The position numbers and the translations under genes were made by a program. Shown here in pieces: positions 55,468 through 64,000 of a DNA stretch of 64,000 bases. Within the stretch, counting starts at the first letter, position 1; each line of letters starts with the position of its first letter. The stretch is from Channallabes apus (lineage: Eukaryota; Chordata; Actinopteri; Siluriformes; Clariidae). Below the pieces are notes generated by a model. The model had not been told where the DNA came from and did no database searches. It was given only the letters and a program-made list of their open reading frames with translations. The stretch lies in assembly GCA_030522415.1 (NCBI GenBank), contig CM060112.1:8071001-8135000 (forward strand), given 5' to 3'.

Positions 55468-55845
55468 GGCGGCGCGGTGGTGTAGTGGTTAGCACTGTCG
55501 CCTTGCACCTCCAGGGTCTGGGTTCGATTCCCCGGCCAGGCTCGATTCCCGTCTCTGTGTGCATGGAGTTTGCATGTTCTCCCCGTGCTTGGTGGGTTTC
55601 CTCCGGGTTCTCCGGTTTCCTCCCACAGTCCAAAGATATGCAGGTTAGGCTAATTGGCGTTCCCAAATTGCCCGTAGTGTGTGATTGGGTGTGTGAGTGT
55701 GTGTATGTGTGTGTGCCCTGCGATGGATTGGCACCCTGTCCAGGGTGTACCCCGCCTAGTGCCCGAAGTCTCCTGGGATAGGCTCCAGGTCCCCCGCGAC
55801 CCTGAACACAGGATTAAGCGGTATAGAAAATGAATGAATGAATAA
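55468..55845 (+). mobile_element. SINE-1 copy, full length, in (AAT)n
   Basis: Complete head, body and GAATGA tail. AAT repeats lie on both sides ('aaataataata'), so the target duplication merges with the microsatellite. Confidence 0.93.
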
Positions 55846-55885
55846 ATAATAATAATAATGATAAGTAATAACATTGTTGCTATTC

Positions 55886-56230
55886 AAGGGGCATTCAAAT
55901 CAAACCGGGACTTTCTGATGTGGCCCGTTCACTGCAGTGATTTCTGTAAACATTCAGCGACATGAACTTAACTTGTCGGCAACTTATGCAAAAGACACAT
56001 CTGTCTGCAGTAGCTGTGCACACAATCATCCGTACAAACTTGATCCAAGCCGATTCCACATGTTCCACACAGTTCCTGGGAGGCCAGAGTTTCAGACGTG
56101 AAGCTGGCAGTCCGATCATCGCTCTGGCACACTGAGAAAACTTTTGACTTTGATGGTTCAAGCGCTGGTGAAATGCCGGGACAAGTGCATTAGTGTCGCA
56201 GCGGATTATACAAAGAAATAATGGACTTTT
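55886..56230 (+). mobile_element. Family M (mariner-like) copy 4, best preserved
   Basis: Intact left terminus 'ggggcattcaaatcaaacc'. The tail translates as KCRDKCISVAADYTKK then stop, resembling the end of mariner transposases. No long frame survives. Confidence 0.45.
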
Positions 56231-56822
56231 TTTTTATGTTAAAGATTTACAGGCTTCATGTCTTCCTTTGTAAGATACTGCTTTCTTTTCAGATAATAAT
56301 CCAAATATATTCCTTTCAGGAAGGCACAACTTGTACCTACCCAAACTACTGTTTCTTTCTTTCTTTCTTTCTCTAGTTCACTCACTTTACAGTCATGTAG
56401 TTTCTGGTGTTGACCTTTGCCTGCCTGAGCAGTGACCATGAATATGAATCCAACCATACCGTCTACTTGTGTCTTGACCCTTTTTGTGGTAGGGCTCAAG
56501 TCAACAAGGATTGGAAGTGCCCTCAAATATGTCTGACCCCAATCTTACCGTGACCTTTTTTTGGCCTTTGCTCCCTGCAATGATGCCAAACTTTCAGCTC
56601 AAATAGGCCTCCTGCCCATGCATCTAGAGCAGGAGTGTTGGCTTTGTATTCATCCTAGAGGGTGGATAAGATTTGAAATCCTGTTTCACATTAACAGAGA
56701 ATGACATCACACAAATTTGAAGCTTGGGATTTTATATGCCGCCACTTTCACCCGTCCAAAAATCTCAGAGGTTGTTCAACTAAAATAATATAGGGCCTGT
56801 TGAAATATCAAGATAACCATCA

Positions 56823-56853
<31 letters not shown>

Positions 56854-57002
56854 ATCCTGACTGGTTATCTTTCATCTCTTGGGCTAGAGTTTTCTTCATT
56901 CCACATCGTCGCAAGATGCATTTTCACATTAGTTCTGCAGAGCTTGCAGTTGATACGACGTCAAACAGCCGCTAATCAAATTCCCCTTCTCTTTCCTCAC
57001 AG
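56231..57002. other. No gene seen
   Basis: (GT)n at 56825-56851. A strong polypyrimidine tract ends at 57002 (see the next entry). Confidence 0.45.
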
Positions 57003-57116
57003 TCTGATGTGGAGCAAACTTTTCAGCAGAAACACACTCACAACCACAGGAGTGAGGACAACGTAGCTGAAGCAATTCCCCCAGAGATTTACACACTCAG
57101 TTTTCCTTCAATCTAA
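57003..57116 (+). other. Possible terminal exon (37 codons and stop)
   Basis: Preceded by 'ttccccttctctttcctcac' and AG, a strong acceptor. The phase-0 frame begins SDVEQTFQQKHTHNH and stays open to TAA at 57114. No domain or paralogue is recognised, and no poly(A) signal is close. A chance open stretch is as likely. Confidence 0.18.
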
Positions 57117-57680
57117 TTCACTCACAAAGTGAAGGAAGGCGGCTCAATGCGATGACAAAATGGAGGAAGAAAGTCTAATCTAATCATAGAATTTTAATAT
57201 TTGAAGTTTCTTATTGCATGTGTTACCATTTCGGAAAATAAACCCGTATCAGATCGGAGCAATGCCTTCTAGTTATGTCACGCTCCTTAGGTCTTTAGCG
57301 ATTGACTTACTTTCTTCATCTGGCGCTCATATAACCCTAATCTAACCCTCATCTCATGGTCGTGATATTACTCGGTCAGCACTTCACTCCAGTAATGGAA
57401 CGATCCTTAAGATGACAAAGGGGACGTAAGAAGAGGGAACTGGGCATGGGAAAGCCATTTTCCTTTATTGTTATGGTCTCTTAATGACTAGCACATGATA
57501 TGGGCCGTTAATACACTCCTCTGTGTTGTTAACTCCCTCGGCCAATCAAAACACCCCGTACGAGATGGACATCAGTAAAGAGTAATGGAGAAGTGGAATT
57601 TGTCAAAAGCACTTTTGACTAAAGTACACTTGACCTTGAAATATTATATAAGGGAAAAAATACAAGGTGATTAAAAATCC

Positions 57681-57722
<42 letters not shown>

Positions 57723-57816
57723 AATAATGTCTAAATTCATTGAAATCCTCAGATATTTAATTCGCACTTTTTTCATCAACCATACTGAAAGTAAATAATT
57801 AATGAAAGCAATTATG
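57117..57816. other. No gene; (GT)n
   Basis: GT repeats at 57681-57720. The rest looks unique. Confidence 0.5.
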
Positions 57817-57826
57817 TAAAAGAAAA

Positions 57827-58187
57827 CATTCATTCATTCATTTTCTATACCGCTTAATCCTGTGTTCAGGGTCGCGGGGGACCTGGAGCCTATCCCAGGA
57901 GACTTCGGGCACTAGGCGGGGTACACCCTGGACAGGGTGCCAATCCATCGCAGGGCACACACACATACACACACTCACACACCCAATCACACACTACTTG
58001 GTGTGCACTAACCTGCATATCTTTGGACTGTGGGAGGAAACCGGAGTACCCGGAGGAAACCCACCAAGCACGGGGAGAACATGCAAACTCCATGCACACA
58101 GAGACGGGAATCGAGCCTGGCCGGGAATCGAACCCAGACCCTGGAGGTGCAAGGCGACAGTGCTAACCACTACACCACCGCGCCGCC
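57827..58187 (-). mobile_element. SINE-1 copy, 9-bp target duplication
   Basis: Complete from the (ATTC)n tail to the head complement. AAAAGAAAA flanks both sides (57818-57826, 58188-58196). Part of the 'taattggcgttcc' segment is replaced. Confidence 0.92.
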
Positions 58188-58257
58188 AAAAGAAAATATA
58201 TGTAAAAATTTTATGTACTGTAGGTGATGATACATTTGTTTTGTACTTTTATGCTGT

Positions 58258-58261
58258 AATA

Positions 58262-58323
<62 letters not shown>
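58258..58323 (+). repeat. (TA)n microsatellite
   Basis: About 60 bp of TA repeats with no Tc1 terminus attached. Confidence 0.95.
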
Positions 58324-58326
<3 letters not shown>

Positions 58327-58445
58327 ATTTGTAAACATGTTATTCATTTAGACAAAAAGGATAAAGACATTCTAAAATATATTTGAAAAATATTCTCCTT
58401 TTACTGTGACATATAAACAAATACAGTACACTTCACTACAATGTA

Positions 58446-58993
58446 CACTACCATTCAAAAGTTTTAGAACACTTGCCAATTTCTTTGATTTTGTTTAGTG
58501 ATTTATTTTCTATATTCTACACCAATACTGGGGATTTCAAAACTATAAAATAACACATATGGAATTAGGTAATTACGTAACAACAATAAAAACACCAGTT
58601 AGTTGTTATTTTAAGACACAGAGGTCGGCCTTTCTGTAATAGTTCTTGCAAGAACAGTATTGTGTCAAGTGCATTTGCAAAATCCGTCCAGCACTATAAT
58701 GAAACTGTCTCTCATGAAGGCCGTCCCAGGAGGACGAGACCAAAACCTACCTCTGCTGCAGACGAGAAGTTCATTTACAGTTATCAGCCTGAAAAATGAC
58801 CAATTAACAGCAGCTCAGATTAGAGGCGTTATGAAGTCTTTACAGAGCAGAAGTAGCAGAAACATCTCAATATCAACTGTTCAAAGGAGATTCATGCATT
58901 TTTTTGGACGCCTTCAGCAAAACTTTACAATGTAGAAAGAAATCAAAATCATCATGGAGTTAGAAAGTGTTCTAAAACTTTTGAACGGTAGTG
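58446..58993 (+). mobile_element. 548-bp Tc1-type MITE
   Basis: Termini cactaccattcaaaagtttt and complement, flanked by TA on both sides (58444-58445, 58994-58995). The interior keeps a stretch of Tc1 N-terminal text (GRPRRTRPKPT, then AAQIRGVMKSLQSRS), so it is an internally deleted Tc1. Confidence 0.8.
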
Positions 58994-58995
58994 TA

Positions 58996-60159
58996 GTCCA
59001 ACGTTCTTCCTCTATGATTTTAACCAATAATTAATTAAAACCACAATTTATGTAACCAATCGTAATGTTGAAAGCGGAATTTCTTAAACTTACACAAAGG
59101 TACGGTAATTAAAGCTAACCAATAGTTATTTATTTATTTATTTATTATCATTTTGCATTAATCATAGATGAGATTTAATTATTCTAACCAATTAAAATGA
59201 GAGGGTGGGAATCCTTTAAATAAATTAATAAAAAAAATTTAAAAAAAAGAGCACTTGTGTATCAATAACTATTTTTACATTATTCATTTTATTTATTTAT
59301 TTATTTCATTTACATAATGTACTCTTTGTCAATATTGTAATAAAATATTTATTAAAAGCATAAATAATTGTTTTCAAGAGACACATAACTTATTTCACAC
59401 GAACACAATCCTAAATGAATCTTAAACAGAATATGAAATGGTGTTCTTTTGGTTATATACTGCTCGTTTGTATAGAGTACAGCAGAGGGATATGAAGTGA
59501 ATAGAAAGCTCTCTGGCTCTCTGGCAGAACTCACAACCTTCAGGTCACTAATAGAGAACCTTTGCTTTCGAGCTCACTCTGGCTTGCCTACAGATTTCCT
59601 TAAAGTACAGAACATGTCAAAAGCAATAAGCTTTTTTTCCATTACTGATTTTTTTGTAAATATCCAGTGGCCCCTGAAATCAGATTTTCCTCTCAATGGA
59701 GCAATGAAATAGCTGAGACAAAAAGAGCGAAAGAGGCCATGCACTGAACCGTTACGTACTGTATACTGTTTATTTACCAAACCTAACTGATTTTTGTGGC
59801 CTTGAATTTGTGTTCCTTCATTTTATTTAATATGCTACTGGCCTTCTCAGATCATTCTGGTGCGAAATTATAACCTGCTGTATTCATTATTTTTTAATAA
59901 ATCAGACCTTTGCTGGTAACTAACGGAAGACCACAGGTGAAAGAAAATCAGCAACCCATTGTGTCTCTCACACTGTTCTCATTAACGACCTAATCACATT
60001 AGAAATTTTGGATGTAGAACAAATGTACAGCTGAAAATTATCTGTAACAATCATCAGATACTATGTGGAGCAAATGTTATTTTTTCATCATTTTAAGTGC
60101 TTCATCAAGTGATCAAGTGCTGTTCATGTTCACGTGAGGAAAAAAAAATCCAGAGCAAG
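58996..60159. other. No gene seen
   Basis: AT-rich with TTTA runs near 59127-59145 and 59288-59310. Open frames around 59500-59780 have no domain. Confidence 0.5.
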
Positions 60160-60406
60160 TTGCATGTTCTCCCCGTGCTTGGTGGGTTTCCTCCGGGTAC
60201 TCCGGTTTCCTCCCGCAATCCAAAGATATGCAGGTTAGGCTAATTGGTGTTCCCAAATTGCCGGAAGAGTGTGAGTGTGTGTGTATGTGTGTGTGCCCTG
60301 CGATGGATTGGCACCCTGTCCATGGTGTACCCCGCCTCATGACCTATGCCACCTGGGATAGGCTCCACGTCCCTGTGACCCTGAATACAGGATAAAGCGG
60401 TATAGT
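60160..60406 (+). mobile_element. SINE-1 copy, 5'-truncated
   Basis: It starts at 'gcatgttctccccgtgcttg' without the tRNA-like head and ends at 'gataaagcggtatag'. No clear target duplication. Confidence 0.85.
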
Positions 60407-60458
60407 GAGGGAGTAATTCAGTGATTTCTTATTTCTTAAACATTTATGTCAGAAGATA

Positions 60459-62076
60459 CAGTGGTGTGAAAAACTATTTACCCCCCCTCCTGATTTCTTA
60501 TTCTTTTGCATGTTTGTCACACAAAATGTTTCTGATCATCAAACACATTTAACTATTAGTCAAAGATAACACAAGTAAACACAAAATGTAGTTTTTAAAT
60601 GAAGGGTTTTATTATTTAGGGAGAAAAAAAATCCAAACCTACATGGCTGTGTGAAAAAGTAATTGCCCGCTGAACCTAATAACTGGTTGGGCCTCCCTTA
60701 GCAGCAATAACTGCAATCAAGCATTTGCGATAACTTGCAACGAGTCTTTTACAGCGCTCTGGAGGAATTTTGGCCCACTCATCTTTGCAGAATTGTTGTA
60801 ATTAAGCTTTATTTGAGGGTTTTCTTGCATGAACCGCCTTTTTAAGGTCATGCCACAACATCTCAATAGGATTCAGGTCAGGACTTTGACTAGGCCACTC
60901 CAAAGTCTTCATTTTGTTTTTCTTCAGCCATTCAGAGGTGGATTTGCTGGTGTGTTTTGGGTCATTGTCCTGCTGCAGCACCCAAGATCGCTTCAGCTTG
61001 AGTTGACGAACAGATGGCCGGACATTCTCCTTCAGGATTTTTTGATAGACAGTAGAATTCATGGTTCCATCCATCACAGCAAGCCTTCCAGGTCCTGAAG
61101 CAGCAAAACAACCCCAGACCATCACACTACCACCACCATATTTTACTGTTGGTATGATGTTCTTTTTCTGAAATGCTGTGTTACTTTTATGCCAGATGTA
61201 ACGGGACACGCACCTTCCAAAAAGTTCAACTTATGTCTCGTCGGTCCACAAGGTATTTTCCCGAAAGTCTTGGCAATCATTGAGATGTTTTTTAGCAAAA
61301 TTGAGACGAGCCTTAATGTTCTTTTTGCTTAAAAGTGGTTTGCGCCTTGGAAATCTGCCATGCAGGCCATTTTTGCCCAGTCTCTTTCTTATGGTGGAGT
61401 CGTGAACACTGACCTTAATTGAGGCAAGTGAGGCCTGCAGCTCTTTAGATGTTGTCCTGGGGTCTTTTGTGGCCTCTCGGATGAGTTGTCTCTGCGCTCT
61501 TGGGGTAATTTTGGTCGGCCGGCCGCTCCTGGGAAGGTTCACCATTGTTCCATGTTTTTGCCATTTGTGGATAATGGCTCTCACTGTGGTTCGCTGGAGT
61601 CCCAAAGCTTTAGAAATGGCTTTATAACCTTTATAACCAGACTGATAGATCTCAATTACTTTTGTTCTCATTTGTTCCTGAATTTCTTTGGATCTTGACA
61701 TGATGTCTAGCTTTTGAGGTGCTTTTGGTCTACTTCTCTGTGTCAGGTAGCTCCTATTTAAGTGATTTCTTGATTGAAACAGATGTGGCAGTAATCAGGC
61801 CTGGGGGTGACTACAGAAATTGAACTCAGGTGTGATAAACCACAGTTAAGATATTTTTTAACATCACAATCACTTTTTCACACAGGGCCATGTAGATTTG
61901 GAGTTTTTCTTCTCCCTTAATAACGTAAACCTTCATTTAAAAACTGCATTTTGTGTTCAATTATGTTATCTTTGACTAATAGTTAACGGTTTTTGATGAG
62001 CAGAAACATTTAAGTGTGACAAACATGCAAAAGAATAAGAAATCAGGAAGGGGGCAAATAGTTTTTCACACCACTG
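60459..62076 (-). mobile_element. Tc1 element copy C, uninterrupted, 1618 bp
   Basis: Both termini are complete (cagtggtgtgaaaaactatt and complement) with TA on each side. The inner repeated motif is present at both ends. It shows the full-length architecture of the family to which copies A and B belong. Confidence 0.95.
60676..61701 (-). pseudogene. Tc1 transposase (DD34E), two nonsense codons
   Basis: 341 codons from MSRSKEIQEQ to GGPTSY, all in one frame. Helix-turn-helix domains occupy residues about 1-110, the GRPTK linker follows, and catalytic residues are D154 (WTDET), D245 (QQDNDPKH) and E280 (NPIEMLW), with 34 residues between the last two. Stops: TAA where copies A and B have the Lys after WTDET (codon 157), and TAA in place of Glu at codon 300. 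One extra codon triplet gives GYKGYKA in the first helix. The enzyme would not be made whole. Confidence 0.94.
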
Positions 62077-62099
62077 TACTGTATATCCTGTGCTCGTGG

Positions 62100-63065
62100 C
62101 AAAGATGTTAGTCTGTTTCAGAAGTGTCAAAATATTGTCGTGCATCTGGCAAAGAAAACAACTAAGGAGATTGCTGAAACTTCTAAAATTAAAACTTGGA
62201 AGGATAATCTCTATCATCCCGATCACTCGTCGTCTTCAATGAAGAAATGTGGTTGGAAAAAACAACCTGAATGAGTAAATAAACCAACAGGAGAACTCAC
62301 AGCTATGTTAAATAGTGAAAGTAAGCGCATTTTCACACGCACACACACACACTATGTGATAAGAACTCAGGGGTTTGGAAGTAAACAGCTGTGTACCCCT
62401 AAGGAAACCACTTATCAGTCAGGATAATTTGAAAAAAAGCTTTGGTTTGCTAGGAGGCATAAATAATGAACTGTGGAACATTGTAAAAAGTTAATGTGGT
62501 GTGAAGAGTCAAGATCAGAGCATCTGGGTAAGAAGAGAGGCAGATGAAGTGATGAACCCATCATACCTAGTGTCTACCGTGAAAGCGTTTGTGGGGCAGT
62601 GTTATGATCTGGGTTTGCTTCTGTTGGTCAGGTCTAGATTTAACAATGTTAGAGTATGCGCCCAAAAATGAGGTCTGCTTACCGCCTGAATATAGAGAAT
62701 GACCAGGTTTTTCCCATCAACAGATTTTTTTGCTCATTGATGGCATGAGCATTTTCCAGGATGAAAATGTGAAGATTTATTGGGCTCAAATTGTAAAAGG
62801 ATGGGTCAGGGAGGATGTCAAAATGAACTTTTTTACACATGGATTTCCCACCACAGACTCCAGCGCTTAACCGCATTGAGAATCTCGGGATGTGTGCTGG
62901 AGAAGTATCAATGCAGCGGTTCGACTCACCCAACATCAATCCGAGATCTTAACGAGAAATTAATGTGACTCTGGATGGAAATAAATGTGACATTGCATGA
63001 GGTTATGGGGACGGAAACATGGCCATAATCAAAGCAAAAGCCATGATTGGAAGCTAACGGAACAC
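62100..63065 (+). pseudogene. Tc1 relic of a further family
   Basis: Text in several frames follows a Tc1 transposase: 'acaactaaggagattgctga' (N-terminal helix), 'gtggggcagtgttatgatct' (GSVMIW), 'tttccaggatgaaaatgtga' (second motif, decayed), 'gcgcttaaccgcattgagaa' (LNRIEN, third motif), and 'ggccataatcaaagcaaaag' near the end. Termini are not recognisable. Confidence 0.65.
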
Positions 63066-63069
63066 CTGG

Positions 63070-63240
63070 GCCACTGCTCATCGGGCATGAGACTTGGAGA
63101 CTTGGAGCTCTGTCAGCTGGTCTTCAAACTCCATAATCCCAATCCAATCAAGTATCTATGGGATGCACTGGTCAAACAACTCCAATCCACTAAGGCCCCA
63201 CCCTGTAACAGACAGCGTTCCTCATTTATGACAATCCTTC
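63070..63240 (+). pseudogene. Short Tc1 relic
   Basis: 'aatcaagtatctatgggatg' and 'cactggtcaaacaactccaa' match the fragment at 3330-3440 (KYLWDALVKQL). Only the third-motif region remains. Confidence 0.45.
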
Positions 63241-63354
63241 ACTCACTTTACTGGAAAAACAGCTGCAATGGGTGTTTAAATTTAAATGATAGATACAGTA
63301 CCTCCACTTTTCCGAGCGTGCATCATTGTTTAAATAATTAATTCCATCCCTTCA

Positions 63355-64000
63355 TTTTTACTTTAAATTCTCCTTATTCCTTTCTTTATTTTCTTATTTC
63401 CTTCTATTCAGAGATTCCCAGTTCCCTGGATGATTTGTCCTTATTTTCTTTTTTGTGAGTAACATGTTCCCAGTGGCCCCATTTCACAACGTGTCTTCTT
63501 TCCTATTTTGCCTTGGCTTTGTTTCCTCCTTCTCGATCTCTCTTCCCCTTAGTTCATTATTTGACTTATTCCCCAGTTTCAGTCTTCCATACTCTCTATC
63601 TTTCCTGGATGCCTGTAGCTGTAGTTCCCCTGGTTGTCAGCACTTCTACTGTCTACTGCCTCGAACGTAAATATGTGCTGTATTCGAAAATTCCCCTAGT
63701 TTTTTTTGTCCTTGATTCCTCGTTCCCATGTTCTCAGTTTAATTTCTTCGCCCGATTTTCACATCCTTCGCAGATTTCCTCGCTTTCTAGTTGCCCGTCT
63801 TCCTACTGTATTTTACAGGTGTTCCAAATGTCCCTTGTCCTTGTTTCCTTCCTACCTCGTTTCCACTCTGCCTCCTGGAGGTTGTTTCTTCACAGTTCCT
63901 GCTACCTTTCTCCCTCCATAACCTAATTTTAACGCTCCCTAGTCTCCTGTAACCCTAGTTTCATTATTCACTCATTTCTTTGTCCTTTTTCCGGTGTCTG
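63355..64000 (+). repeat. Pyrimidine-rich degenerate repeat to window end
   Basis: C/T-rich with recurring 'cttgtttcct', 'agttcccc' and 'tttcctc' words about every 25-40 bp. Overlapping Ser/Leu/Phe-rich frames are compositional artefacts. The region continues beyond the window. Confidence 0.5.

Overview
The window looks like intergenic or intronic DNA from a teleost fish. It is AT-rich, dense in microsatellites, and packed with vertebrate- and fish-type transposable elements: Tc1, hAT, Harbinger, CR1/L2 LINEs, tRNA-derived SINEs and a sushi-type Ty3/Gypsy element. No complete host protein-coding gene was found. Three short spliced-exon-like stretches (12498-12570, 13686-13758, 57003-57116) are the only hints of one. 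The species cannot be fixed from the sequence; an otophysan such as a catfish is a guess.

Layout. 1-7 kb: old fragments (mariner-like relic, L2 LINE split by a SINE, Tc1 relic, a 157-bp hAT MITE). 7.0-9.2 kb: a Harbinger-like element with a CAG target duplication, carrying a smaller TTAA-flanked palindromic element whose centre is eight 29-bp repeats resembling that element's own tip. 9-17 kb: mostly unique DNA with SINEs, two exon candidates and a Tc1 relic. 17.4-19.5 kb: Tc1 copy A, broken by a SINE. 20.4-23.0 kb: an almost complete hAT element with an 8-bp target duplication and a single frameshift. 23-37 kb: relics, SINEs, a degenerate minisatellite with a 177-bp higher-order duplication (28.3-29.4 kb) and a polypyrimidine repeat region (32.6-33.5 kb). 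37.9-41.3 kb: a nearly full-length CR1/L2-type LINE on the minus strand. 42.5-52.0 kb: a nest of three different Tc1 elements joined end to end in one (TA)n tract, the first (copy B) interrupted by a complete Gypsy element. 54.1-55.1 kb: a second Harbinger-like element. 58-64 kb: a Tc1 MITE, Tc1 copy C with two nonsense codons, further Tc1 relics and a pyrimidine-rich end.

The most informative system is the Gypsy element at 43437-48569 (minus strand). Its two 384-bp LTRs appear identical and both long reading frames are open, so it is young. The sequence shows how it probably works. A TATA box in the 5' LTR lies about 31 nt upstream of an 11-nt sequence that is perfectly complementary to a site 1 nt downstream of the LTR. 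This is the Tf1/sushi self-priming arrangement, here with the gag start codon inside the primer-binding site. Gag and Pol are linked by a GGGAAAC slippery heptamer followed by a 9-bp hairpin, the signal type known from sushi elements and their domesticated relative PEG10. Pol ends in a chromodomain.

Three copies of one Tc1 family (A, B, C) show different stages of decay. At least 11 SINEs of one tRNA-derived family, several with clear 9-12 bp target duplications, show later retroposition onto the same DNA.
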